This document shows positions 1 through 9,200 of a DNA stretch of 64,000 bases, one piece after another. Source of the DNA: Chitinophaga pinensis (lineage in GTDB: Bacteria; Bacteroidota; Bacteroidia; NS11-12g; UBA955); assembly GCA_945871905.1 (NCBI GenBank), contig CAMBXL010000001.1, positions 248,001 to 312,000 on the forward strand. The letters are read 5' to 3'. Position 1 is the stretch's first letter, and every line of letters starts with the position of its first letter. A program made the translations under genes and the position numbers. The notes beneath the pieces are model-generated. The model saw only the letters and a list, made by a program, of their open reading frames with translations. It was not told where the DNA came from and ran no database searches.

Positions 1-1
1 T

Positions 2-2476
2 GAAATTGAACTGTTAGGGAATGAATCAAACGCAATTATTGAACCGTTACTAAGCCAATTGCCTGGTGTTAAAAGATTTAAATTAAATATTGTAGGAACT
101 TCTTTAAATATTGGGGAACATAGATTGTTAATTAAAGTTAAAGACAATTATTGTCCTATCTATTCTGAATCGTCTCAAACGCTGTATTTAAATATCAAAT
201 CTTTGCCGAATTTTGTAATAAATAAAAGTGTAAAAAATTGTGGTGACTTAACACTTCAACCACAGCAAAATAGTTCAAGTAACTATTTATGGACTTTAAA
301 AAACATAAATGGACAAATTATAAAACAATCAAATTCACGAAAATTAAATCACCAACTTCAAAATGGAGGACAATACATTGCTGAAGTTTTAGTGCCATTG
401 ACAAACACAAGCTGTGAAAAATTAGTGATTGATACATTTTTTGTGGAAGACCTTACGCCACCCCAACTCAACATGGGTCCAGATATTAAAGTATGTAAAA
501 ATACACCATTTGAATTAATGCCCATTACAGAGGTTGAAAAGCCCGGTGGACAATGGTTTGTAAATAATACGCTTGTAAATGCTGTTCCATTTAAAGGAAA
601 AACCAATGTTCCAATACAATTGGTGTTTAGATACAAGTTGACCAATGGATGTTATACAGATGATGTGGTAAAAATAGAGAACCATCCTTTTTTGAATTAT
701 ACTTTAAGTGACGTTGACTTATGTTTGAATGAACTAAAAGAATTTAATAAAATTCAAATAGAACCACAAGGGTTAAGTGCTGTTAAAAAGTTTGAATTAA
801 CCGAAGCTGAAGTAAATGTAAATCTTAATAATCCTGTTTTGAATCAATGGGAGTTTGGATTAATAGAAAATAAATCATCCTCTTTTAAACTGTTTTCTGT
901 AATTGAAGACATAAACTCTTGTATTTACAATGATACCATTAATGTCGAAATAAAAGATACATTCAAAATTGATTTGGTTTTGCCTCCTACTATATGTATT
1001 AACCAATTGCCTTTTACTTTGCCTCAGCTAACTAATGGAAATTGGACATTATTGTCCAATAATACAAATTTGACAAATAAATTAAGACTAAGTGATATAG
1101 GTTCAAATAAAAATATCCTTTTGAAGATAATGGTCGAAAATAATACTTGCTACTCTCAAAAAAGTTTTGAGTTGAACATTATAGATACCGTACAAATAGA
1201 TTTTCAAGGTCCAGATAAGGTTAGATTATGTGAGAATTTTGAACAATTTAATTTAATAGCTAACCCTGCAAATGGAACATGGTATGGTACAGGCGTAGAT
1301 GGAAATGCATTTAAGTTGATTAAGGAAAATATCGACATTAAAGATAATGTAGTTTTTTACCGTTATAACGCAGCAAATGGATGTGTTTCTATTAAAGATT
1401 TTTCAATCGAAGTCAACAAATTGCCATATTTGAATATTTACCACCCACAAGACAGTGTTTGTTTTGGTGATATTATTCAGTTTCAAGCAGAAATTCACGA
1501 GAATTATTCAGGTTATTGGTTCACAAATGGTTATGGTAGATTTAATACACCTAATCAATTGTTTACCACTTATTACCCCTCTAAGCAAGATGTTCAACTA
1601 GGTTTAACAAGTTTCTTGTATACTATTCAAACAAATGGGATCTGTGGTAATGTTAGTAAGCAAGTTGAGGTATTTATCAAAGATGGTCCCGTAGGGTCTA
1701 TCGTTCTAGACTATCCTAAAGAGGTTTGTGAGCCCGCCAAATTCCAATTTAAATCTAATTTTAATGATATAAACTTACAAAAATGGTATATCAATGACAG
1801 TCTGATTGAAACTTATGATTATGAATTTCCATTCGAAACTACATTAAAAGCAGGAGAGTATTTTGTGAAAACAAAAGTAAAAGATGGGACTTGTTCAGCC
1901 ACAGGGATTTCAGAAAAGATTATTGTTTTACCTCAACCCAAAGTTGATTTTTATTCTAATCCTAATGGTAAAATGTCAAAAGAAATGCCAAGGTTATATG
2001 TTAAGGATTTGTCACATTGTAAATATGGACATACAATTTCTTGGTATTATAATGACTCTTTAATAAACAATCAAGACAGAGAGTTCTCATTTGTGGTTAA
2101 TAAAGAAATTTCAGATTTTAAAATAAAATTGATAGCAGAAAGTTTAAAAGGAGCTTGTAAAGATTCCATAATTAGGAATTATCAGTTCGTTCCTATCTAT
2201 CAGTTATTTATTCCCGATGCTTTTACTCCTGATTCCAAAGGACCAGATATGAACAATATATTCAAAGTATTTGGTCCCACTATGAAAAAATACAATATTG
2301 AGATTTTTAATAGATTTGGAGAAAAAGTGTTCTATAGCAATGATATGACTCAAGTTTGGGATGGAACATACAATGGAAAATTATGCATTCAAGGGGTCTA
2401 TTTTTACAAAATAGTTACAATTGATATAGAAGGGTTTGATAGAGATTACTCTGGAACTGTTACCCTTTTAAGGTAA
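2..2476 (+). CDS. T9SS type B sorting domain protein, 5'-truncated by window edge
   Basis: The frame is open from base 2, so the N-terminus and any signal peptide lie outside the window; the TTG at 59 is not a convincing start. About 824 residues are visible. They form repeated Ig-like beta-sandwich-looking stretches with scattered cysteines and recurrent W-Y/F-x-N patches, with no catalytic motif. The last 90 residues are a type IX secretion type B (gliding motility-associated C-terminal) domain: FIPDAFTPD, IEIFNRFGEKVFYS, WDGTYNGK, GVYFYKI, ending in LLR. Type B domains send proteins through the T9SS to the cell surface or medium. The passenger is probably an adhesin or surface-layer component (inference). 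The next gene, gltA, has its own promoter, so the two are likely independent. Confidence 0.85.
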   Translation, partial: EIELLGNESNAIIEPLLSQLPGVKRFKLNIVGTSLNIGEHRLLIKVKDNYCPIYSESSQTLYLNIKSLPNFVINKSVKNCGDLTLQPQQNSSSNYLWTLKNINGQIIKQSNSRKLNHQLQNGGQYIAEVLVPLTNTSCEKLVIDTFFVEDLTPPQLNMGPDIKVCKNTPFELMPITEVEKPGGQWFVNNTLVNAVPFKGKTNVPIQLVFRYKLTNGCYTDDVVKIENHPFLNYTLSDVDLCLNELKEFNKIQIEPQGLSAVKKFELTEAEVNVNLNNPVLNQWEFGLIENKSSSFKLFSVIEDINSCIYNDTINVEIKDTFKIDLVLPPTICINQLPFTLPQLTNGNWTLLSNNTNLTNKLRLSDIGSNKNILLKIMVENNTCYSQKSFELNIIDTVQIDFQGPDKVRLCENFEQFNLIANPANGTWYGTGVDGNAFKLIKENIDIKDNVVFYRYNAANGCVSIKDFSIEVNKLPYLNIYHPQDSVCFGDIIQFQAEIHENYSGYWFTNGYGRFNTPNQLFTTYYPSKQDVQLGLTSFLYTIQTNGICGNVSKQVEVFIKDGPVGSIVLDYPKEVCEPAKFQFKSNFNDINLQKWYINDSLIETYDYEFPFETTLKAGEYFVKTKVKDGTCSATGISEKIIVLPQPKVDFYSNPNGKMSKEMPRLYVKDLSHCKYGHTISWYYNDSLINNQDREFSFVVNKEISDFKIKLIAESLKGACKDSIIRNYQFVPIYQLFIPDAFTPDSKGPDMNNIFKVFGPTMKKYNIEIFNRFGEKVFYSNDMTQVWDGTYNGKLCIQGVYFYKIVTIDIEGFDRDYSGTVTLLR

Positions 2477-2508
2477 TTAAATTATTTTACATATTTATGG
2501 CAAAACCA

Positions 2509-2540
2509 TTTGATGGTTTAGTATTTATTTAATAATTTCG
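2509..2540 (+). promoter_or_regulatory. Predicted promoter of gltA
   Basis: TTTG at 2509-2512, 20-nt spacer, then TAATTTCG at 2533-2540, matching the Bacteroidota -33/-7 consensus (TTTG, about 19-20 nt, TAnnTTTG) with one change. The expected transcript start leaves a leader of about 45-50 nt before the gltA ATG at 2594. Confidence 0.6.
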
Positions 2541-2593
2541 CAACAATATCATTTCAACGTTGTTTACCAAATAAAATAAGTCATAAAAAGAAT

Positions 2594-3895
2594 ATGCCAG
2601 ACACAAAACCACAAAATTGCACCATTACTCTTGAAGGTAATACTTACGAATTTCCAGTTATTGTTGGAACCGAAGGAGAGAAAGCTATTGATATCTCAAA
2701 ACTTAGAGACACAACAGGTTATGTTACACTTGATGTAGGATATAAAAATACAGGAGCCACTAAAAGTAATATTACATTCCTAGATGGTGAATTGGGGATT
2801 TTAAGACACAGAGGATATTCTATCGAAGACTTAGCAGAAAAAGCAAATTTCTTAGAAGTTGCCTATTTATTGCTGAAAGGTGAGTTGCCAAACAAAGATC
2901 AATTTGAAGATTTCGATAATTCAATTAGACATCATACACTAGTTAATGAAGATTTGCAAAATATCTTCAAAACATTCCCTACAGGATCTCATCCAATGGG
3001 ACAATTAATAGCTATGATTTCTTCATTGTCTGCATATTACCCAAAAGCACTTGATCCAAATAGAAGTCAAGACGCTAAAAGTAGAACTATGCTCAGATTA
3101 TTGGCTAAAATGCCAACAATTTGTGCCATGATTTACAAGAAAAGTATTGGACACCCTGTTGTATATCCTAACAATAACTTAGATTACGTAAGTAATTTCC
3201 TCACTATGACATTCAAACACGTAAGCGATCCGGAATATGTGCCAGATCCAGTTGTAGTTGATGCTATGAACAAATTGTTGATTTTACACGCTGACCATGA
3301 GCAAAATTGTTCTGCAAGTACTGTTAGGTTAGTTGGTTCTTCTCAAGCAAATCTATATGCAACTACAGCTGCTGGTATTGCTGCGCTTTGGGGCCCATTA
3401 CATGGAGGTGCCAACCAAGAAGTTCTAGAAATGCTAGAAGCTATAAAATTGGATGGTGGTAATGTTCAAAAATGGGTTGATAAAGCCAAAGATAAAAATG
3501 ACCCATTTAGATTGATGGGATTCGGACACAGAGTATACAAAAACTTTGACCCAAGAGCAAAAATTATTAAAAAAGCTTGTGATGATGTTTTAAATAAATT
3601 AGGAATCAATGATCCTGTTTTGGAGATTGCCAAAAAACTAGAAGAAGCGGCTTTAACTGATCCTTATTTCGTAGAAAGAAAATTATACCCTAACGTAGAT
3701 TTCTATTCAGGAATTATCTATCGTTCTATAGGATTCCCAACGGAGATGTTCACCGCATTATTTGCGATAGGAAGACTCCCTGGTTGGATTTCTCAGTGGC
3801 AAGAGATGATTAACGAAAATCAGCCTATTGGAAGACCAAGACAAATATACACTGGTCAAACTCCAAGAGCTTTCGTTAATAGAGGAGAAAGATAA
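2594..3895 (+). CDS. gltA: Citrate synthase
   Basis: Condenses acetyl-CoA and oxaloacetate to citrate, the entry step of the TCA cycle; cytoplasmic. At 433 residues it has the length and N-terminal beta-domain of the Gram-negative hexameric (type II) enzymes. The three catalytic residues can be placed: H270 in GPLHGGAN, H312 in GFGHRVYKN and D369 in NVDFYSG, equivalent to E. coli H264, H305 and D362. The HADHEQN signature is at residues 232-238. The ATG at 2594 is the only good start and follows a consensus promoter; a strong hairpin terminator follows the stop, so the gene is probably monocistronic. Confidence 0.97.
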   Translation: MPDTKPQNCTITLEGNTYEFPVIVGTEGEKAIDISKLRDTTGYVTLDVGYKNTGATKSNITFLDGELGILRHRGYSIEDLAEKANFLEVAYLLLKGELPNKDQFEDFDNSIRHHTLVNEDLQNIFKTFPTGSHPMGQLIAMISSLSAYYPKALDPNRSQDAKSRTMLRLLAKMPTICAMIYKKSIGHPVVYPNNNLDYVSNFLTMTFKHVSDPEYVPDPVVVDAMNKLLILHADHEQNCSASTVRLVGSSQANLYATTAAGIAALWGPLHGGANQEVLEMLEAIKLDGGNVQKWVDKAKDKNDPFRLMGFGHRVYKNFDPRAKIIKKACDDVLNKLGINDPVLEIAKKLEEAALTDPYFVERKLYPNVDFYSGIIYRSIGFPTEMFTALFAIGRLPGWISQWQEMINENQPIGRPRQIYTGQTPRAFVNRGER

Positions 3896-3915
3896 AATAA
3901 CAAAAATAGTTATAC

Positions 3916-3944
3916 AAAAAAGCCGATTTTTAATCGGCTTTTTT
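3916..3944. terminator. Bidirectional intrinsic terminator between gltA and the convergent TPR gene
   Basis: Perfect 13-bp inverted repeat (3916-3928 and 3932-3944) with a GCCGATT core and TTT loop, an A-run on the left arm and a T-run on the right. It therefore works in both directions and separates gltA (plus) from the TPR gene (minus), whose stop codon begins in the last base of the hairpin. Confidence 0.85.
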
Positions 3945-4543
3945 TATTCCGTTAAAATCCATAACCCATTTTGATTTTTAGGTCTTAATCGTTTTATTTT
4001 TTCAATAAAGTTATTAATCAATGGTACATCCGGTAAATATGGATCCATAAGCTCCAGTTGAGATAAATGGAATATCATATCGTCAATTTGACCTGATGTT
4101 AATCCTTTCTTACGTAAAATCCTCTCATAGGCAATACCAACTTGTTTGTAAGCGTCTGTTAGGCCAGATGGGCGGTTATTACGCTCTAGCTGTATGAATT
4201 TTTTGTAGTGTTTAATACACAAACTGTCTTTTTTTAGTCTTATGTAATTTAAACCTTTGTTCCAATGGGCTCTTGATGAATTACTGTCGTTCTGTATGGT
4301 GATTGAATACAAGGAATCCGCTTCTTGATACTTTTGTTGTTTGTGTTTAGAAAAACCTAATAGGGTATATAGATTCCAGTTTCGCGGTTCTTTAGCAAGT
4401 GCAAGTGAATAATAATAGTCTGCTTTTACATAGTTTCTGTCATTCATTTCTTTGTTCCCTAAAGAAACCAAATCAATTCCATCTTGTGCATTGATATTTT
4501 GAAAAAATATAAGGATTGGTAAAGTGAAAATTAGATATTTCAT
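3944..4543 (-). CDS. Secreted/periplasmic TPR-repeat protein
   Basis: 199 residues. A cleavable signal peptide is visible (hydrophobic residues 4-15, likely cut after N-A-Q about residue 20). The rest is helical TPR-like: a unit near residues 27-60 (NYVKADYYYSLALAKEPRNW), a second near 61-95 (KYQEADSLYSITIQND), a third near 96-130. Such domains mediate protein contacts, and no enzymatic motif is seen. It is the last gene of a minus-strand set behind the giant PKD protein and an unknown secreted protein (3-nt spacing), so a role as an envelope partner of that exported protein is plausible but unproven. Confidence 0.7.
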   Translation of the reverse strand: MKYLIFTLPILIFFQNINAQDGIDLVSLGNKEMNDRNYVKADYYYSLALAKEPRNWNLYTLLGFSKHKQQKYQEADSLYSITIQNDSNSSRAHWNKGLNYIRLKKDSLCIKHYKKFIQLERNNRPSGLTDAYKQVGIAYERILRKKGLTSGQIDDMIFHLSQLELMDPYLPDVPLINNFIEKIKRLRPKNQNGLWILTE

Positions 4544-4546
4544 AGA

Positions 4547-5140
4547 TTAAAATAAATAGCCTGAATAATGTTGCTTTTTGAAAAGTAGGTTCATCTGCCT
4601 TTGGTAAAATAATTCTGTTTTAACAGGTTCAACCCATTCAAATTGCCAAATCATGTTTTGCATTCGTTTGGGATTTTGGGAATTAAAAGGAATGTTTTTT
4701 ATAAAAGGCAAATGGAAAAACAGTGACCAGCGAGATTTTATGTCAACCAATACAAACCGAATAGAATCCCTATTTTGCGGGAATATGTGTATAGTGTATC
4801 CGCCAATAGTTTGTTCTATGTCATCAATATTTGCTCTACAAACACCTATTAATGTATTAAATCGACATAAAAAATCCGTTACACTTTGCCAGTTTTTGTC
4901 TCCCTGTTTAAATGAGGTCATATTTTTATTATACCAATATTCTCTTGCTCGTTTTACTTGATAGGCATTAAACATTGGTTTTATCAAATGGGAATGATGG
5001 TTTTGGTTAAAATAATAAATGCTGTCAGCTTTCCCCTTAGTCCATAATTTTAAAACAGGAAAAAGCCTCGTAGGATTTGATTGACCTATTAAATTTAATT
5101 GGATGTTAATGTAGATTATTATTAATCCTAACTGTTTCAA
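4547..5140 (-). CDS. Uncharacterised secreted protein downstream of giant PKD protein
   Basis: 197 residues, not recognised. An N-terminal hydrophobic stretch (residues 4-19) ending in G-Q-S looks like a signal peptide. The body is rich in aromatic and basic residues (W, Y, F, K), with no repeats and no membrane segment. The start is TTG directly abutting the TAA of the upstream gene (junction TAATTG); no ATG precedes the signal peptide in frame. Zero-gap coupling to the PKD protein and a 3-nt gap to the TPR gene make this a likely three-gene operon. It could be an outer-membrane-associated or periplasmic helper of the exported protein. Confidence 0.6.
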   Translation of the reverse strand: MKQLGLIIIYINIQLNLIGQSNPTRLFPVLKLWTKGKADSIYYFNQNHHSHLIKPMFNAYQVKRAREYWYNKNMTSFKQGDKNWQSVTDFLCRFNTLIGVCRANIDDIEQTIGGYTIHIFPQNRDSIRFVLVDIKSRWSLFFHLPFIKNIPFNSQNPKRMQNMIWQFEWVEPVKTELFYQRQMNLLFKKQHYSGYLF

Positions 5141-8100
5141 TTAGTATAAAACCATAATATTGCCCTTTTCCTCATACCTCAAATCATTGGCTCCTATAAA
5201 TTCCATTCTAAAAAAGTAAAGACCTTGTTCGACTATTTTGTCATTGACTTTGCCATTCCATCCATTTTTGGGATTGTTTGTTTCAAATAGTTTTTCACCC
5301 CATCTATTGAAAACAATAAACTTGTATTCTAATGCATAGGCAAGGCCAATAGGTTTGAATGTCTCATTGATGTTGTCATCATTGGGTGAGAACGCAGTTG
5401 GTATGTAATAAATGACATCCGGAAGAATAAAGATTTTTTGAATACTTGTGTCTTTACAATCATAGATGTTGGATACAACTAATCGTGTTAATTGTGTTAA
5501 AGTGTCATTGTAAAATAAAGATGGATTTTGTTCAGTTGAGGTTCCCATACTTGCAAAATTCCAATTCCATGTAATGGCATCTGTAGATAAATCACGGTAT
5601 CTTATGTCAACTTCATTTTCCCAAGAACGTATTTTGTCATAAGTGAAATTTGCTTTTGGATTGGGTAAAACTAATGCAGCATCAGTAATAAATAATGTAT
5701 CAACGCAACCTTGGTCTGTAATTGCCACTAATCGAATGTCGTATGATCCTGTATCTCTGTATTTGTATTTAGGTTCAAATGCGTTTGAAGTTCTGCCATT
5801 TCCAAAAAACCATTTCCAACTTACAATGTCACCACTAGCTATAGTTGAATTATTAATGAAGACACTTGAGTCTTTTAAACATACAGGGTCTACAGAAAAG
5901 TCTAATTCAGGATTAGGTCTAATGTATACAAATCGGCTAGTGGTATCCTCGCAGCCTTTATTAGAAACTACTTTGTGTAGAATTTGGAAGTCGCCACTTG
6001 CAGGGTAATTGTAGTTTGGTGGATTTTGAACATCAGTTGAGTCTCCATTGCCATAATAAAATTTGTGTTCTGAAATAAGACCTCTGCTGATGGAAGAACG
6101 ATTTATAATTCTAATTGAATTGTTCTTAAAGCAACTGATTTTTGGGTTGATGTCAAAATTAGCAATAGGCATAGAGTTAACGTATGCTTTTGTAAAAGTT
6201 GAATCTAAGCAACCAAAATTAGATAAAACAATCAATGATACTCTAAAGGAGTCTGATCTGAAATAAGATTTAATAGGGTCGGGTAGGGTTGAAGTTGTGT
6301 TGTCTCCAAATTTCCAGTTTGTGGTTGCAATAGTTCCTGAGCTAACAGTTGATGTAGATTTGAACTCGAAGCTATTGTTTTCGAAGCATTGTTCATTGTC
6401 GTTGACCTGAATACTCGCATCAGGCATAGGGTGAACAACAAAACTTTTTACACTTGTATCTCTACAGTTGCCTAAGTTAGTGCTTGATATCAATGAAACA
6501 TTAAAGGTGCCGGGTGTTAAATAACTCACTTGTCCTGTAGTGCTGTTTATCAAACTATCCCCGTTACCAAAATACCAACGGTGATTCATAGATAAGCCAC
6601 CAGGGTTAGTGCTTGATTGGTTAAACTGGAAGTCATTGCCTTGTAAACAGAATTTGTCATTATTGAATTGATAATCGGCAATAGGCATAGCTAAAGTTCT
6701 GATTTGTTTAATTGCAGTGTCTAGGCAGCCATTGTTTGATAAGCTAATTAATCTAACATTATAAAATTGAGACTGTAAATAAGATTGCTGAACACTGGAA
6801 TTGTTGCCAGAAATATTGCCGTTACCAAATTGCCAATTCAAAGAAAAAGTTCCAGACTTAATGGTCGTTGAAGAGTTGAAGATAAAAGAATTGCCATTTA
6901 AACATTGGGTATTGTTGTTTATGGAAAAATTGGTTCTTGCTTTGGGGTGAATAGTAATTTGTTTTACAGCAGTATCAGTACATCCTATATCACTGTATGA
7001 AATAAGTCTTACGTTATAAGTGGTGTCTTTGTTGTATTTTTTGAATGGACTTAATAATGAAGAAGTAGCACCATCCCCAAAATTCCATGCGTTGCTAAAT
7101 CCACCCTCAGTTATAAAGGTGTTAGATCTAAATTCAATACTATTGTTGTTAACACATTGACCACTTGGTAAAATTAAAAAGTCTGAACTTGGGTGGGGAT
7201 ATACTTTAATTCTTTGGAAACTGGTATCAAAACAACCGTTGTCTGCATAAACAATTAAGGCTGAGTTGAAAGCATCTTCAGTAGTGTATACGTGGTTTGT
7301 GCTTGCAGCATTAGCTCTAGTTATTCCATCACCATAAATCCAAAGATTGCCAGTAATGACGCCTAAATTGAAAGTTGATAAGTCATTAAATGTAAAGGAG
7401 TTGACTCTAAAACATTGGTCTGTATTATTGACGTTGAAGTTAGATGATGGTGTTGGTAATATAACAACTGAATCACTTACCGTATCTCTACAATTTTGGT
7501 TTGAATTCAAAACAAGCATTACCCTATATTTACCATGAGTAGTAAATGAATGTTTAATGCTATCAACCCCAAGGTAGTTCATTCCATCACTCAAAAACCA
7601 ATGTCTAGTGTATGTGCCACTGGAAATAGAAGAGTTCGAATACGCTTTTAGTTCGTGGTATTTAAAGCAAATTGTGTCTTGAACTAATGAAAAAGATGGA
7701 ACTGGAGTTGGTTTAACGATGACGTTAGTTGAAGCAGTGTCTCTGCATCCTTTATTTGATGTGCTAAAAATTCTGACTGAATAATTTCCATCATTGTTGT
7801 ATCGGTGGCTAACTGAATCTGAATTATTAGTAGTTGATAAATCACCAAAGTTCCAGTTATTAGTAATGGTTCCTCTAGAAATTGTTGAAGTAGACCTAAA
7901 TCTAAATAAATTGTCTTTAAAACATTTTGTTACATCTACATTTTTAATATTACTTACAGGCATAGGATTGACTAAAACTAACTGGAAGGCTGTATCCGAA
8001 CAACCATCATTCCCGTCATCACTAATTGTAATTAATCGAATAGTTTTATTAATAGCAGAGGAAAAGGATTTGTGTGCAGAGTCTTGTTGATTTCTAAAGT

Positions 8101-9115
8101 CATTGTTATCTAAAGTCCAATAATTAAGAAGAGGTAAACCATTTTTGATAGTAGACTGGGATTCAAATGTGAAGTAATTTCCGTTAACACATTGGTCTGT
8201 GTCATTGGTTGAAATAAGTGCATTGGGGTGTTCATTAACAAGACAAGCAAGGATGTTGGTGTCTTTGCATCCATTTGAATGGTGATTGATTTGCCTTATT
8301 TGATATGCACCAACTGAATTAAATGAATGTGAAAAAGAGTCAATGTTTGTGTAGCTTGGTCCTGTGGAACCAACTCGCCAACTTTTGAAATTAATGGACC
8401 CTAAGTAGATTTCAGAAATAGATTCAATTGAGAATAAATTTCCTTTAAAACATTGGATAGTGTCATTAAACTCTGTCAATACTCTTGGCGTTTCTTTTAA
8501 GTTAACCTGTCTTGAAAAAGAATCAGTACAACCAAAATTGCTTATTACAGTAAGTTTTGGATAATAATAAAAAAGGAAGTTTCTAAATTTATGGTTGATG
8601 ATGTTGTTGGTGGTCGTATCGCTAATTCCATCTTTCCAATTCCAAATATAAGTATTTATTGAACCACTTGGAATGGTCGAATTAGAAGTAAATCTATAAT
8701 TATGCCATTTATAGCATTGGCTATCATTTAAAAAAGTATAGGATGCGGTTGGTCGAGGATAAACATTAAGAGTCGCAGTAGATGTATATGTTCTTGAAGG
8801 ACTACTAGATGTTATTCTTATTCTATAACCACTTCCGGCAGGAGAGAACTTGGGGATTTCTCCTGTGATTGATGAAATTGTCGTGTCATTAACTGTCCCT
8901 AAAATTGTAGGTGATGAAAATGAGCCACTTGCGTTAGACATTGTAATATTAAAAGTATTGCCTGGGTTAAAATAAACGCCATTTTTAATAAATGTAATTC
9001 TAATGTTCGACCCAGGACATATATTTTTGGGTGTAAAATCAATGGTTATATTCTGCGCTTTTAAAACGATTGTTGAACTAACTATAAGAAAAAAAGTAAG
9101 TAAAAGTTTATTCAT
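5141..9115 (-). CDS. Giant PKD-repeat surface protein with T9SS type B sorting domain
   Basis: 1324 residues. Signal peptide at residues 1-20 (ends L-K-A-Q), a lead-in domain to about 121, then about 13 tandem PKD-like units of 82-90 residues (about 122-1233), each with a W-x-F-G-[DN]-G core and G-C-x-D-T near its end. Units 1-12 also carry a cysteine near the start (D-x-Q-C-F), so a disulfide per unit is likely. Residues 1235-1324 form a type B T9SS domain (YIPTAFSPNDDN, FIVFNRWGEKLFE, GWNGK, GLYFFRM). The architecture fits a fibrous adhesin exported by the T9SS, like SprB-type gliding adhesins, though with no sequence kinship visible by eye. First gene of a minus-strand operon with its own promoter at 9162-9192. 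Confidence 0.88.
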   Translation of the reverse strand: MNKLLLTFFLIVSSTIVLKAQNITIDFTPKNICPGSNIRITFIKNGVYFNPGNTFNITMSNASGSFSSPTILGTVNDTTISSITGEIPKFSPAGSGYRIRITSSSPSRTYTSTATLNVYPRPTASYTFLNDSQCYKWHNYRFTSNSTIPSGSINTYIWNWKDGISDTTTNNIINHKFRNFLFYYYPKLTVISNFGCTDSFSRQVNLKETPRVLTEFNDTIQCFKGNLFSIESISEIYLGSINFKSWRVGSTGPSYTNIDSFSHSFNSVGAYQIRQINHHSNGCKDTNILACLVNEHPNALISTNDTDQCVNGNYFTFESQSTIKNGLPLLNYWTLDNNDFRNQQDSAHKSFSSAINKTIRLITISDDGNDGCSDTAFQLVLVNPMPVSNIKNVDVTKCFKDNLFRFRSTSTISRGTITNNWNFGDLSTTNNSDSVSHRYNNDGNYSVRIFSTSNKGCRDTASTNVIVKPTPVPSFSLVQDTICFKYHELKAYSNSSISSGTYTRHWFLSDGMNYLGVDSIKHSFTTHGKYRVMLVLNSNQNCRDTVSDSVVILPTPSSNFNVNNTDQCFRVNSFTFNDLSTFNLGVITGNLWIYGDGITRANAASTNHVYTTEDAFNSALIVYADNGCFDTSFQRIKVYPHPSSDFLILPSGQCVNNNSIEFRSNTFITEGGFSNAWNFGDGATSSLLSPFKKYNKDTTYNVRLISYSDIGCTDTAVKQITIHPKARTNFSINNNTQCLNGNSFIFNSSTTIKSGTFSLNWQFGNGNISGNNSSVQQSYLQSQFYNVRLISLSNNGCLDTAIKQIRTLAMPIADYQFNNDKFCLQGNDFQFNQSSTNPGGLSMNHRWYFGNGDSLINSTTGQVSYLTPGTFNVSLISSTNLGNCRDTSVKSFVVHPMPDASIQVNDNEQCFENNSFEFKSTSTVSSGTIATTNWKFGDNTTSTLPDPIKSYFRSDSFRVSLIVLSNFGCLDSTFTKAYVNSMPIANFDINPKISCFKNNSIRIINRSSISRGLISEHKFYYGNGDSTDVQNPPNYNYPASGDFQILHKVVSNKGCEDTTSRFVYIRPNPELDFSVDPVCLKDSSVFINNSTIASGDIVSWKWFFGNGRTSNAFEPKYKYRDTGSYDIRLVAITDQGCVDTLFITDAALVLPNPKANFTYDKIRSWENEVDIRYRDLSTDAITWNWNFASMGTSTEQNPSLFYNDTLTQLTRLVVSNIYDCKDTSIQKIFILPDVIYYIPTAFSPNDDNINETFKPIGLAYALEYKFIVFNRWGEKLFETNNPKNGWNGKVNDKIVEQGLYFFRMEFIGANDLRYEEKGNIMVLY
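5415..8752 (-). repeat. Thirteen tandem PKD-like coding repeats
   Basis: Repeats of about 250-270 bp inside the giant gene. At protein level each unit reads roughly S-x-F-x-x-N-x-x-Q-C-F, S-T-I-x-S-G, W-x-F-G-[DN]-G and S-x-x-G-C-x-D-T. DNA copies are diverged, so the array is old rather than freshly duplicated. The last unit lacks the first cysteine and is more divergent. Confidence 0.75.
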
Positions 9116-9161
9116 TTTATTGTAATTGATTCTGTTTGTTGTTTAATTAAATCTTAATCCA

Positions 9162-9192
9162 CGAAAGTATTGATTTTTTTTTAAATTACCAA
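9162..9192 (-). promoter_or_regulatory. Predicted promoter of the PKD-protein operon
   Basis: On the minus strand TTG (complement of 9190-9192), 20-nt spacer, then TACTTTCG (complement of 9162-9169), a close match to the Bacteroidota consensus. Leader of about 40 nt to the ATG at 9115. Confidence 0.55.
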
Positions 9193-9200
9193 TAATTTCA

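Noticed and set aside
5643-8090. Several plus-strand ORFs opposite the PKD repeats
   Set aside because: They recur at the same place in each repeat, as expected for antisense shadows of a repetitive gene; none has promoter or family features.
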